This document shows positions 32,864 to 42,289 of a stretch of DNA of 64,000 nucleotides, one piece after another; position 1 is the first letter of the stretch, and each line of letters opens with the position of its first letter. Origin of the DNA: Sandaracinaceae bacterium (GTDB lineage: Bacteria; Myxococcota_A; Polyangia; Polyangiales; Houyiibacteriaceae). The DNA lies in NCBI GenBank assembly GCA_016706685.1, contig JADJJE010000018.1, positions 1 to 64,000 of the forward strand, in the 5' to 3' direction. Made by a program: the position numbers and the translations under genes. The notes beneath the pieces are model-generated. The model worked only from the letters and a program-made list of their open reading frames with translations. It was not told the DNA's origin and made no database searches.

Positions 32864-35765
32864 GTGGGGCTGCTCGATCGCGTTGGCCGCTTCCTGGATG
32901 ATGTCCTGCTGTTGCCGGAGGACGTGCGCGACGCGCTCGAGACGGGCGACGACGCGCTGCGCGCGGAGCTCTTCCCGGAAGCCGAGCGCATGTTCCTCGA
33001 GGTGTTGGCCACGCGCCCGGGCCTGGGGCGAGCGGCGCTCGGGCTCGCTCGCGCGCGCGCTGGCATGCGCGATGACGCGGGTGCGCTGGCCGCCCTCGAA
33101 GAGGCACGCACCCACTCCACGCTGGACCCGAGTGTGTCGCTCTGGGCAGCGCGCATGGCGCTCGACGCGGGCCGCCTGCAGCTCGCCGTGGACGCCGCGC
33201 GTGATGCGTCGCGTGCCCTGGCCGAGGAGGGCGGAGCCCGGTTCGCCGAGGCCTGCCGGTTGCGTGGCGAGGCCGAGTGGCGCCGCGACCGGCCCGACCG
33301 CGCCGTGCGCGAGTTCCGAAAGGCGTTGAGCGCCACACCCAACGACCACGCGCTCAGCGTGCGGCTGATCGAGGCGTCCGTCGCCGCGGGGCGCGCCGCG
33401 GATGGCGAGCGCGCCGCCGAGTCCCTGGACCCGAAGAACCTGTCGCCATCGGACGCTGCGCGGGTGGGTCTCGCGCTCTCGCGGGCCGGCCTTCGGGAGC
33501 TGTCGCTCAGCTGGCTGCGTCGCGCCGCCGAGTCGGGTGACGCCTCCGCGTTGATCGCCCTCGCGGAAGGTCAGCTGGCGGCCGGCCGCTTCGACGAAGC
33601 CGAGACCCACGCGCGCTCCGCGATCGCGCGCGGAGGAGGAGCGCGCGCTGGCCACCCTGGCCGACGTGCTGGTGGCTCAGCGGCGGGGACCAGACGCCGC
33701 CGAGGCCGTCTCGGCCGCGGCCCATGCCAGCGGCGACCCCGAGCTGCACCGCGGCGCCATCCGTGTGGCGGACCCGAGTGACGTCGCAGCACTCACACGC
33801 TACGCGGACGCGCTCGCTCGCGTGGCGCCCGGTGACGCGGTGGAGCAGCTGGCTCGCGGCCTCATCGCGCTCGCGCAGGGCGACGTCAGCACGGCGGCCG
33901 GCCTGGACCCCGGCGACGAGCCGCGCGGCGTGCTGCTGCGCGCAGGGGTGGCGCTGCGCCAAGGGCGCCCGGCCGACGCGCTGGCTCAGCTCGAAGCCTT
34001 CTCGCGCATCGCGCGTGGTCGCCCCTACGCCAGCGTGGACAACGCGCGCGTGGTGGAGCTCCGCAAGGCGGCGCTCAAGGCCAGCTGGACCGACGTGGCG
34101 TCGTCGGAGGTGGACCTCGCCGGGGCCATCGACGCCGTGGCCCGCTTCGCTACCCGCCAGTCGCTCGATGCCGTGACGCGGGCCGCCCGCGGGCTGCGGG
34201 ACGAGCTGGACCGGCCGCTGCTCCTGGCCGTGCTCGGTGAGTTCAACGCCGGGAAGAGCACGCTCATCAACGCCATCATTGGGGCCGAGGTGGCGCCCAT
34301 GGGCATCGTCCCCACCACCGCCACGCTGAACGTGCTGCGTGGCGGCGCGGCGCGGCGTGTGCGCCTGGTGCGCGTGGACGGCAGCACGCGCGAGGGCGAC
34401 TACGACACCCTGCGCGACCTGCTGGCCGACGCGGCTGCTGCGGACGAGACGGTGGACCACGTGGAGATCGTGCTGCCCAGTGAGCACCTCGAGCGTGTCT
34501 GGATCATGGACGCACCCGGCACCAACGCGCTCGATCCGGCGCACGAGCGGCTGGCCCGGGAGGCCGCGCGCCGCGCCGACGCGGTGCTCTGGGTGTTCGA
34601 CGCCGCGCAGGCCGGCAAGAAGACGGAGGCCAGCTTCTACTCCACGTTCCGGGGCTCCGGCCGCAAGGTCATCCCCGTCCTCAACAAGCGCGACCGGCTC
34701 TCCACCGAAGACCTCGAGCGCGTGAGCGTGGTGGTGCGCGCCAGCTGGGCCGCAGACGACGCGAGCGCCGCGCCGGGCGAGGCGATGGGCGAGCTGATCA
34801 CCGTGTCGGGGCGCTCGGCCCTCAAGGCGAAGCTGGCGGCCGACGAAGCAGCGCTCGTGGCCAGCGGCTTCCCCGCGTTCCTGGCGCACCTCGACCGTGA
34901 GGTCTTCTCGCGCTCACGCGAGCTGAAGCGGCGCGCCTGTGCCTCGCGCCTGCTGGCCGTGCTCGACCAGGCGCTCGAGACCGAGCGCGCGCTGGTGGAT
35001 GCGCAGGGCCGGGTGGTGGCGCGGCTCCGTGCGCGGGCCGGTCGCGTTGGCGCGCGGCAGGCAGACCTGTACGACCGCGCGCGCGACGCCGTGCGGTCCG
35101 TGATCGAGGGCGAGGACGCGGCGCTCGAGGCCGCCGCCGACGAGCTGCTCAGCGTGCTCAAGCCGCGCGGCGCCACCTTCGGGCGAAGCGCGCTGTCGGC
35201 GGACGACCAGGCGTTCCTCGGCGAGCTGCTGGAGCGGCGCTTTACCCTGGCGCTCGAGCAGACCGAGCGGCGGCTGGTGGCGCAAGTGCGTGGCGGGCTG
35301 GCTCAGGCGCTCGCGGACACGGAGGCCGACGACCCCACGCCCCCCTCGGGCGCCGATCTCGACCTCCGCGTGCGGGCGGCGCTGGGGCCCGCTTTTGCGG
35401 CCTACGCGGGGTACCAGCGCGGGCTCTTGCGCGGCGGTGGGCTGCGGCGGCTGTTCGAAGACGCCCTGCCGCGGGCGGCCGCTACCCGTGAAGGCGCCGT
35501 GCAGGCGCTGGCCACGGTGCGGGTGGACGCCCGCGCCGAGCTGGGCGGTGCGTTGCGCGACGCCCTGACCGAGCTGGCGGAGACTCTCGAGCGCACGGTG
35601 GTGGCGGAAGCCACTGACGCCGAGCGCCACGGTGAACAGCTGAGCAGCGAGGTGTTCGGGCCGCTGCGCGCGCTGCGCGAGGTGCTGGCCGAGATGATGC
35701 GGGTGGGAGACCCGCAGCCCACCGCTGGGGACGCGAAGAAACTCGCGCCTTCGCTAGATTCGTGA
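32864..35765 (+). CDS. TPR-like repeat plus dynamin-type GTPase (single-base frameshift)
   Basis: About 966 residues when repaired. The first ~400 are helical repeats of TPR character (ERMFLEVLATRPG..., AVREFRKALSATPND). The second part is a large GTPase of the dynamin/GBP-like bacterial type: P-loop GEFNAGKSTLINAI, the switch PTTATLNVL, DAPGTNA and NKRD, then long helical bundles. Dynamin-like proteins bend, fuse or sever membranes; TPR fusion suggests a scaffold. GTG 32864 is preferred, GGAGG at 32851 being 8 bases upstream. The frame breaks near 33632: dropping one G restores SAIAREEERALATLADVLVAQ across the break. An indel in a GGAGGAGGA tract fits sequencing error. It precedes rpoN. Confidence 0.78.
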
Positions 35766-35817
35766 CGGGCTGAGGGTCTATACTCGTCCTTGGCCCAATC
35801 CCGGGCTCGGAGCCTTC

Positions 35818-37299
35818 ATGGAGATCAAACAGCAGCTCAAGCTCTCGCAGCAGCTGGTGATGACCCCCCAACTGCAACAGGCCATCAAGCTGCTGCAGAT
35901 GTCCCGCATGGAGCTCACCGAGTTGGTTCACGAGGAGCTGCTCGAGAACCCGGTGCTGGAAGACTCCATGGACGGCCGGGACTCCCGCGAGGTCACCCCC
36001 AGCACCGAGGCGGTGCACCACTCGCATGATGAAGGCGGCGGCCCCACGGGGGGTCCCGAAGACTCCATGCGCACCAACACGGAGGCGGTGGACTCGAAGC
36101 GGGAAGAAATCGACTGGGAGCGCTACCTCGAGGCGCACGCACTGCAGCCCTCGATGCCGGGCTTCCGCGGCCGCATGGGCGATGACGAGATGCCGGGGTT
36201 CGAGCAGACGCTCACCCGCGCCGAAGACCTGGTGGACCACCTCGCGTGGCAGCTCCGCATGGGTGACTTCGTGGAAGACGAGCAGCGCTTCGGCGCGCTG
36301 GTCATCGGCAACCTCGACACGCGCGGCTACCTCAGCATGGACGGCGTGCCCACGGAAGAGGTGGTCCCGCGCCTGGCCGTAGAGGCCGGGCTGCACCCCG
36401 AGGACGCCGAAGAGGTCCTCAGCATGATGCAGCAGTTCGACCCGCTCGGGGTCTGCTCGCGCACGCTCGAAGAGTGCCTCGAGGTACAGGCCAAGCACTT
36501 CGGCCTGGACGAACTGTGCATCAAGGTCATCCGGCATCACCTCGGCAACCTCGAGCGCAAGAACTACGCGGCCATCGCCAAGGACCTCGAGGTCGCGGTG
36601 GAAGAGGTCTACGACATCGCCCAGATGATCGCGGAGTTCGAGCCGCGCCCGGGCCGCAACTACTTCACCGAAGAGCCGCGCTACATCACCCCGGACGTCT
36701 ACGTCCACAAGGTGGGCGACGAGTACTTCGTGGTGGCCAACGACGACGGCATGCCGCGTCTGAAGATCAGCGGCTTCTACCGCTCGGCCATGTCGGGAAA
36801 CCCCAAGGCCAAAGAGTACATCCAGAACAAGATGCGCAGCGCGCAGTGGCTCATCCGGAGCATCGATCAGCGCCGCAAGACCATCCTCAAGGTCACCGAG
36901 TGCATCGTGGAGAAGCAGAAAGACTTCTTCGATCTGGGCATCGAGCACCTGAAGCCCATGATCCTGCGCGACGTGGCCGAGACGGTGGGCATGCACGAGA
37001 GCACCATCTCGCGCGTGACCAGCAACAAGTACGTGCACACGCCGCGTGGTATCTTCGAGCTGAAGTACTTCTTCAACAGCGCCATCCGCCGCGAGAACGA
37101 CACGGACATCGCGAGCGAGAGCGTCAAGCAGGCCATCAAGAAGATCGTGAGCACCGAGGACGAGCGCAACCCCTTCAGCGACCAGAAGCTGGTCGAGGTC
37201 CTCGCTCAGGACGGAATTCAAATCGCCCGGCGCACCGTCGCCAAGTATCGCGAGATGCTGGGCATACTTAGCAGCAGTAAACGGAAGAAATACTTTTAG
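35818..37299 (+). CDS. rpoN: RNA polymerase sigma-54 factor
   Basis: A 493-residue sigma-54. Region I starts MEIKQQLKLSQQLVMTPQLQ, the conserved activator-interacting segment. The core-binding domain spans about 110-300 and the DNA-binding domain follows. The RpoN box near the C-terminus reads IARRTVAKYREML, which contacts the -24 element. Sigma-54 serves nitrogen, motility and many developmental promoters and needs enhancer-binding ATPases. hpf follows after 44 bases. A TATACT at 35779-35784 might be a -10 element for this gene, but no -35 consensus is visible. Confidence 0.97.
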   Translation: MEIKQQLKLSQQLVMTPQLQQAIKLLQMSRMELTELVHEELLENPVLEDSMDGRDSREVTPSTEAVHHSHDEGGGPTGGPEDSMRTNTEAVDSKREEIDWERYLEAHALQPSMPGFRGRMGDDEMPGFEQTLTRAEDLVDHLAWQLRMGDFVEDEQRFGALVIGNLDTRGYLSMDGVPTEEVVPRLAVEAGLHPEDAEEVLSMMQQFDPLGVCSRTLEECLEVQAKHFGLDELCIKVIRHHLGNLERKNYAAIAKDLEVAVEEVYDIAQMIAEFEPRPGRNYFTEEPRYITPDVYVHKVGDEYFVVANDDGMPRLKISGFYRSAMSGNPKAKEYIQNKMRSAQWLIRSIDQRRKTILKVTECIVEKQKDFFDLGIEHLKPMILRDVAETVGMHESTISRVTSNKYVHTPRGIFELKYFFNSAIRRENDTDIASESVKQAIKKIVSTEDERNPFSDQKLVEVLAQDGIQIARRTVAKYREMLGILSSSKRKKYF

Positions 37300-37343
37300 C
37301 GATCGTTCTTATTTCGACACCCTAGACACGCCCCGGAGGCACG

Positions 37344-37676
37344 ATGCGAATCAACTTCACCTTCCGCCACCTCGAACCGTCTGATGGCATCAAGGCCTAC
37401 GCGACCGAGAAAATCGGCCGCTTGCAGAAGTTCCTGCGAGCCCCTCTGACCGCCGAGGTGATCGTCGGCACGGAGAGGCACCTCCACCAGGTCGACGTGA
37501 GCGTCGTGTGTGAGGGTCAGCGCTACGCAGGCACTGAAGAGTCCGAGGACATGTACGCCTCCATCGACATGGTGATCGACAAGATCGATCGCCAGGTCCG
37601 GAGCAAGAAGGACGCTGCCACCGCGAAGATGCGTCACGCCGACCAGTCGGTGCACCTCGGCAAGCACGACGCCTGA
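37344..37676 (+). CDS. hpf: Ribosome hibernation promoting factor (short form)
   Basis: A 110-residue HPF/RaiA-type protein that binds the 30S subunit and favours 100S ribosome dimers or inactivity when growth slows. The start MRINFTFRHLEPSDGIKAYATEKIGRL and EVIVGTERHLHQVDVSVVCEGQ match the short HPF fold; it lacks the C-terminal dimerisation domain of long HPF. GGAGG at 37335-37339 lies 4 bases before the ATG. It follows rpoN as in many Proteobacteria. Confidence 0.92.
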   Translation: MRINFTFRHLEPSDGIKAYATEKIGRLQKFLRAPLTAEVIVGTERHLHQVDVSVVCEGQRYAGTEESEDMYASIDMVIDKIDRQVRSKKDAATAKMRHADQSVHLGKHDA

Positions 37677-37738
37677 GCGCGCGTGAAGCCCCGGCGTCGC
37701 GTGGTGACCGCCTGGTCTACCGCGCGGCGCCGGCCCCG

Positions 37739-38197
37739 TCAGAAGCGCGCGGCGTGGTCTGCTAGCACCGCCAGCGCGGCTTCCACGGAGTCTGCCGCCA
37801 CCAGGAGCGCGCGCACCCGCTCGTCTCGAACGGTCCGGCTCACCCGCGCCAGCGCCTTGAGGTGCTCGCTGGGCTGATCGAGTGGGCCCAGGATGGCGAC
37901 TGCCAGCGTGACCGGGTCACCGTCGATGGCGTCGAAGTCCACGCCCTGTGGGATGATGGCCAGCACTGCGCGCATCTCCTTGAGTTTCGCGAGCCGGCCG
38001 TGAGGGATGGCCACGCCGCTCCCGGCGCCCGTGCTGGCCAGCCGCTCGCGGTCCTCCAGGACCTTGAGCACGGCGGCGGCGGAAAGCGCGGGGTCGTCGG
38101 CGGCGAAGGCGTCGGCGATGGTGCTCATGAGCGCGAGCTTGTCCTTGGGCGTCACGCCGAGAAGGATCCGCTTGGCACTCAGGAGTTCCACCAACAT
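37739..38197 (-). CDS. ptsN: PTS EIIA-Ntr protein
   Basis: A 152-residue EIIA-Ntr, the terminal phosphoacceptor of the nitrogen-related PTS. The phosphorylated His is about 66 in SGVAIPHGRL. The EIIA-mannitol-type fold and length match PtsN. The minus-strand start at 38197 (MLVELLSAKRILL) is preferred; the open frame upstream adds residues with no family match. It probably takes phosphate from HPr and regulates potassium transport or other targets by its phospho-state. It lies on the strand opposite to rpoN-hpf and rapZ-ptsH-ptsI, unlike the common one-strand order. Confidence 0.93.
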   Translation of the reverse strand: MLVELLSAKRILLGVTPKDKLALMSTIADAFAADDPALSAAAVLKVLEDRERLASTGAGSGVAIPHGRLAKLKEMRAVLAIIPQGVDFDAIDGDPVTLAVAILGPLDQPSEHLKALARVSRTVRDERVRALLVAADSVEAALAVLADHAARF

Positions 38198-38256
38198 GCG
38201 TGGGCGCAGCACTACCGCAGCGCTGCGAGCAATGCAACGCGATCCAGCGCGCCCGC

Positions 38257-39246
38257 TCAATCGTTGCGCGGATCGTCGAGGCCGGCGTCGCGGTGTAGTG
38301 AGCGAACGAAGTCACGGGCCGCGTGGCGTCCGGCCCGCTTCAGCAGTTGGTTGCGCGCCGCCACCTCGAGGATGACGGCCATGTTCCGGCCCGGGCGCAC
38401 GGGGATGCGCAGCATGGCGAGCTCCACCCCGAGCAGGGTGCGCCGCAGCTCGTCCAGCCCGAGCCGCTCGAAGTGGTCGGCGTCGTCCCAGTGGCAGAGC
38501 TCCACCACCAGCTCCACGGGGGCACGGTCACGCACGGCGGTGGCGCCGAAGAGATCGCGCACGTTCACGATGCCGATGCCGCGCAGCTCGATGTGGTAGC
38601 GCAGTCGCGGCGGCGGCGCGCCGTGGATCTCGTTGCTGGGCGTCCGTGTGAGCAGCACGTTGTCGTCCGCGATCAGGCGATGGCCGCGCTCCACCAGCGC
38701 CAGCGCCGTCTCGCTCTTGCCGATGCCGCTCGGGCCCGTGAGCAAGACGCCCACGCCGTGCACCTGCACCAGCACGCCGTGGACGGACTCGCGCGGCGCG
38801 AGGATGTCGTCGAGGGCGTTGTGCAGCGTGGCGATGGTGCCGCTCGAGCGCGGCTGCGAGACGGCGAGCGGGGTGCCCGTGGCCTCGGCCGACGCCAGCA
38901 GCTCGGGGAAGGGCGTGGCGCCACGGGTGACCACGATCAAGCTCGGGCCCATGGCCAACAGCACGCCCAGCTTCTTCTGCCGCTCGGCCTCGTCGAAGGT
39001 CTCGAGGTAGCTCATCTCCGTGCCGCCCAGCAGCTGCACGCGCGTGGGGACGAGCCCCACTCGGTGACCGGCCAGCACCAGGCCCGCCTTCTGGACCCGC
39101 GGGTGCGTGATGCGCCGCTCGAGCCCGGCGCTGCCCGCCACCAGCTGCATGTCGGCGGCCACCTTGGGGACCGCCAGCAGCTCCTGGGTGGTGGTGTGCC
39201 GGGGAGGCGCCGGGCGCGCGCTCGGCCCGCGTTCGTGCTCGCTCAT
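38257..39246 (-). CDS. hprK: HPr kinase/phosphorylase
   Basis: A 329-residue HPr(Ser) kinase/phosphorylase. The N-terminal regulatory domain covers about 1-135. The catalytic domain has His about 156 in RESVHGVLV, Walker A GPSGIGKSE (171-179) and the HprK signature LRGIGIVNVRDLFG. It phosphorylates and dephosphorylates a Ser in HPr using ATP or PPi, controlled by metabolites. Its likely target, HPr with a correctly spaced Ser, is encoded nearby at 40155. It is on the minus strand upstream of ptsN, 59 bases apart, and divergent from rapZ by 42 bases. Confidence 0.94.
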   Translation of the reverse strand: MSEHERGPSARPAPPRHTTTQELLAVPKVAADMQLVAGSAGLERRITHPRVQKAGLVLAGHRVGLVPTRVQLLGGTEMSYLETFDEAERQKKLGVLLAMGPSLIVVTRGATPFPELLASAEATGTPLAVSQPRSSGTIATLHNALDDILAPRESVHGVLVQVHGVGVLLTGPSGIGKSETALALVERGHRLIADDNVLLTRTPSNEIHGAPPPRLRYHIELRGIGIVNVRDLFGATAVRDRAPVELVVELCHWDDADHFERLGLDELRRTLLGVELAMLRIPVRPGRNMAVILEVAARNQLLKRAGRHAARDFVRSLHRDAGLDDPRND

Positions 39247-39288
39247 GGCGCGAGGCTAGCAGGTTAGGTTCCTGCTAGACTCGCTCGC

Positions 39289-40158
39289 GTGTCGGGCTTG
39301 CACGTCGTCGTAGTCACGGGGCTCTCTGGAGCAGGGCGCAGCACTGCCCTGCGTGTGCTGGAAGACCTCGACTTCTTCTGCGTGGACAACCTGCCGCCCA
39401 GCCTGGCCCCGGCGCTTCTGGACACGCTCGCGGGAGACGCCGTCACGCGCGGGGTGGGCCTCGGCATCGACGTGCGCACGGGCGGGCTGCTGGAAGGAAC
39501 CAGCGGCGTGCTGGACGGGCTCACCAGCAGCGGCCACCAGGTGGAGGTGCTCTTCCTGGACTGCGCGGACGAGATCTTGGTGCGGCGCTTCAGCGAGACG
39601 CGGCGCCCGCACAAGCTCGCGCCGGGCGGTGAGCTGTGGGAGGCCATCCAGACCGAGCGCACTCGGCTCTCCAAGCTGCGCGCCCGCGCCACGCACGTGG
39701 TGGACACCACCCGCTTGAGCGTGCACGACCTGCGCCGCGCCATCGTGGACTTCGTGGAGCGCGGGGCCGCGGGTGCGCGCATGGTCACGCGGGTGGTCTC
39801 GTTCGGCTTCAAGTACGGCATCCCCACGGACGCGGACCTGGTGTTCGACCTGCGCCACCTGCCAAACCCCTACTTCGAGCCGGCGCTGCGCGCCGAGAGC
39901 GGGCTCGACCCCAGCGTGGCGCGCTACGTGCTGGACGCGCCGGCCACCCAGGAGCTCTACGCGGACATCCGGCAGCTGCTGACGCACGCGCTGCCGCGCT
40001 ACGAGAAAGAGGGCAAGAGCTACCTCACCATCGCGCTCGGCTGCACGGGCGGCAGGCACCGCTCGGTGGCCACGGCCGAGGCGCTGGGCGCCGAGCTGCG
40101 CACGCTCGGGCGCGAGACGTGGGTGGTGCACCGCGACGTCGAGCGGGTGAAGGGGTGA
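39289..40158 (+). CDS. rapZ: RNase adapter / nucleotide-binding protein RapZ
   Basis: A 289-residue RapZ/YvcJ-type protein. Walker A GLSGAGRST is at 11-19 and CVDNLPPSLAPALLDTL follows. The C-terminal domain has GIPTDADLVFDLRHLPNPY and GCTGGRHRSVATAEAL, the conserved RapZ pattern. In enterobacteria it guides RNase E to the sRNA GlmZ to control amino-sugar synthesis; elsewhere the role is less defined. The GTG at 39289 is the obvious start. Its stop overlaps the ptsH start by 4 bases (GTGA). Confidence 0.93.
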   Translation: MSGLHVVVVTGLSGAGRSTALRVLEDLDFFCVDNLPPSLAPALLDTLAGDAVTRGVGLGIDVRTGGLLEGTSGVLDGLTSSGHQVEVLFLDCADEILVRRFSETRRPHKLAPGGELWEAIQTERTRLSKLRARATHVVDTTRLSVHDLRRAIVDFVERGAAGARMVTRVVSFGFKYGIPTDADLVFDLRHLPNPYFEPALRAESGLDPSVARYVLDAPATQELYADIRQLLTHALPRYEKEGKSYLTIALGCTGGRHRSVATAEALGAELRTLGRETWVVHRDVERVKG

Positions 40159-40445
40159 GCGAGCCCGGAGACCAGCGCGCCGAGGCCCGCGTCATGATCG
40201 TGAACCGCCTCGGACTCCATGCGCGCGCCGCGTCGAAGCTGGTGGCCCTGGCCTCGCGCTTCCGCGCCGCCGTGGAGCTCTCCAAGGACGAGCACCACGT
40301 GGACGCCAAGAGCATCATGGGCGTGCTGCTGTTGTGCGGGACGCCAGGCTCCACCATCACCGTGTCGGCGTGGGGCACGGACGCTCAAGCCGCCGTGGAC
40401 GCGCTGGTGGCGCTGGTGAGCGACCGCTTCGGGGAGGCCGAGTGA
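40155..40445 (+). CDS. ptsH: Phosphocarrier protein HPr
   Basis: A 96-residue HPr with His about 22 in NRLGLHARAASK and Ser about 53 in DAKSIMGVLLL; the 31-residue spacing equals the canonical His15-Ser46 pair. So it can accept phosphate from enzyme I on His and from HprK on Ser. GTG 40155 overlaps the rapZ stop (GTGA), and its stop overlaps the ptsI GTG by 4 bases, implying coupled translation with both. It could be called Npr; the Ser supports a HPr/HprK pairing. Confidence 0.93.
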   Translation: MSEPGDQRAEARVMIVNRLGLHARAASKLVALASRFRAAVELSKDEHHVDAKSIMGVLLLCGTPGSTITVSAWGTDAQAAVDALVALVSDRFGEAE

Positions 40446-42232
40446 GCGACGGCCTGTCGCTCCGGGGTGTGGCGGTGTCGGTGGGCATCGCGCTCGGGCC
40501 TGCGTGGGTCATGGCACGCGTCCGTCCTGCAGGAATCCGCCGAGTGGCCCGCGCTGGCGTCGCGTCCGAGCTGCGGCGCTTCGGGGCGGCCATCGAGCGC
40601 GCGCACGCCGAGCTGGAAGACGCCATCGCGGCCGCCGCGTCGGTCCCGAGCGCGCCGCTGCGCGACATCCTCGAGGCGCACCGGCAGCTCACCTGCGACC
40701 CCACGCTGCGCGCCCGTGTGGAGCGCCTGATCGGAGACGAGCTGCTGGACGCCGAGAGCGCGCTCCAGCAGGTGATGGGCGGCTTCGCCCGCACGCTCGA
40801 GACCTCCGACGGGGCGTACCTGCGCGAGCTGGCCCACGACATCGAGCAAGTCACCGGTTACTTGGTGGACGCCCTCGCGGGCCACAAGCCGGTGGCCGAG
40901 CCTCCGCCCGGGGTGGTGCTGGTGGTGCGTGACCTGCCTCCGCGCGAGGCGCTGCGCATGCGTGAGCGCGGCGTGGTGGGGTTGGTGGCCACGCGTGGGA
41001 GCGCCACCAGTCACACCGCCCTCTTGGCACGTGCGCTGGGCATCCCCGCCGTCGTGGGGGTGCGTGACGCGCTGACGTCCATCGAGACCGGCACGCCGCT
41101 GGCGGTGGACGGCTTCGCCGGGGTCTGCCTCGTGCGCCCGAGCGAGGAGCAACAGCTGCGCGCGCGCGCACGGGCCACGCGCTTCGACATGTTCCTGCGG
41201 GGGCTGGCCGACCGCGCGCACGAGCCGCTGCGGACAGCAGACGGCCACGCGGTGGACCTGCGCGCCAACATCGAGCTCCCGTCCGAGGGGAGCGCGCTCG
41301 GGGAGCGAGGCGCTGCGGGCGTCGGGCTCTTTCGCACCGAGTACCTCTTCCTGGCGGGGCCGAGCTTGCCCTCCGAAGGTGCCCAGGCGCGGTCCTATGC
41401 GCAGCTGCTGCGCGATGTGGCGCCGCACCCGGTGACCTTCCGCACCTTCGATCTGGGCGCCGACGAGCTGCGCGAGGGGCTCCCGCGGGCGGCGCGCGAG
41501 GGGCAGCCGTCTCCCAACCCTGCGCTCGCCCCACGTGGCCTGCGCTTCGCCCTCGAGTCGCACGAGCTGCTGCGCGCCCAGCTGCGCGCCACCTTGCGGG
41601 CCAGCGCCGAGGTCGACGGCGCCCGCGCCGAGCTGCTCTTCCCCATGGTCGTGAGCCGGCGCGATCTTCTCGCTGCGCTCGGCATCTACGCCGAGGAGCG
41701 CGAGGCCCTCACGCGCGCCGGCCTCGTGCTCCCGCCCATCCCCATCGGCGCCATGATCGAGGTCCCGGCTGCGGTGCTCATGGTGGACGTGTTCCTGCCA
41801 CACGTGGACTTCGTGGCCATCGGCACCAACGACCTGCTCCAGTACAGCCTCGCCGTGGACCGCGCGGATCCGGCTTCGGCGCGCTGGGCGCGCGCGTTCG
41901 AGCCTGCGCTGCTGCGGGCCATCTACCACGTCATCGCCCAGGCCCAGCGCGCTGGGAAGCCCGTGCGGGTGTGCGGTGACGCGGCGGCGGATCCCATCGC
42001 CCTGCCCATCCTGCTCGGCCTCGGCGCGCGCCAGCTGTCGGTGCCTCCTCCAGCGCTGCCCGTGGCGGCGGCCACCATCCGGCGGCTGACCCTCGAAGGC
42101 CTCGAGCCTTTGGCCCAAGAGGCGATCCGCATGGGCGATGCAGCCGACGTGGAGCAGCGCGTGGTGGCGCAGCTGAGTGGTGTGCTGGCGGACCTTTGGG
42201 TGGAGCAGGGGTACTCGCCCGGCGAGGGGTGA
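40442..42232 (+). CDS. ptsI: PTS enzyme I (phosphoenolpyruvate-protein phosphotransferase)
   Basis: A 596-residue enzyme I that uses PEP to phosphorylate itself and then HPr. The phospho-His is in GSATSHTALLARALG (about 200). The PEP-binding barrel has FRTEYLFL, LFPMVVSRRDL, AIGTNDLLQYSLAVDR and VRVCGDAAADP with the acid-base Cys. No GAF domain precedes it, unlike PtsP. GTG 40442 overlaps the HPr stop by 4 bases. No EIIB or EIIC gene is seen in the window, so it likely feeds EIIA-Ntr and regulatory targets. Confidence 0.95.
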   Translation: MSDGLSLRGVAVSVGIALGPAWVMARVRPAGIRRVARAGVASELRRFGAAIERAHAELEDAIAAAASVPSAPLRDILEAHRQLTCDPTLRARVERLIGDELLDAESALQQVMGGFARTLETSDGAYLRELAHDIEQVTGYLVDALAGHKPVAEPPPGVVLVVRDLPPREALRMRERGVVGLVATRGSATSHTALLARALGIPAVVGVRDALTSIETGTPLAVDGFAGVCLVRPSEEQQLRARARATRFDMFLRGLADRAHEPLRTADGHAVDLRANIELPSEGSALGERGAAGVGLFRTEYLFLAGPSLPSEGAQARSYAQLLRDVAPHPVTFRTFDLGADELREGLPRAAREGQPSPNPALAPRGLRFALESHELLRAQLRATLRASAEVDGARAELLFPMVVSRRDLLAALGIYAEEREALTRAGLVLPPIPIGAMIEVPAAVLMVDVFLPHVDFVAIGTNDLLQYSLAVDRADPASARWARAFEPALLRAIYHVIAQAQRAGKPVRVCGDAAADPIALPILLGLGARQLSVPPPALPVAAATIRRLTLEGLEPLAQEAIRMGDAADVEQRVVAQLSGVLADLWVEQGYSPGEG

Positions 42233-42241
42233 GCGGGGGGA

Positions 42242-42261
42242 TTGGCACCCACGGCTCGAGC
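42242..42261. repeat. REP-like motif copy
   Basis: TTGGCACCCACGGCTCGAGC begins 9 bases after the ptsI stop and matches the copy just after the argA stop (17506-17525) at most positions. Confidence 0.5.
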
Positions 42262-42289
42262 CTGAAGAGTCTACACATCTTGCTAGGGG

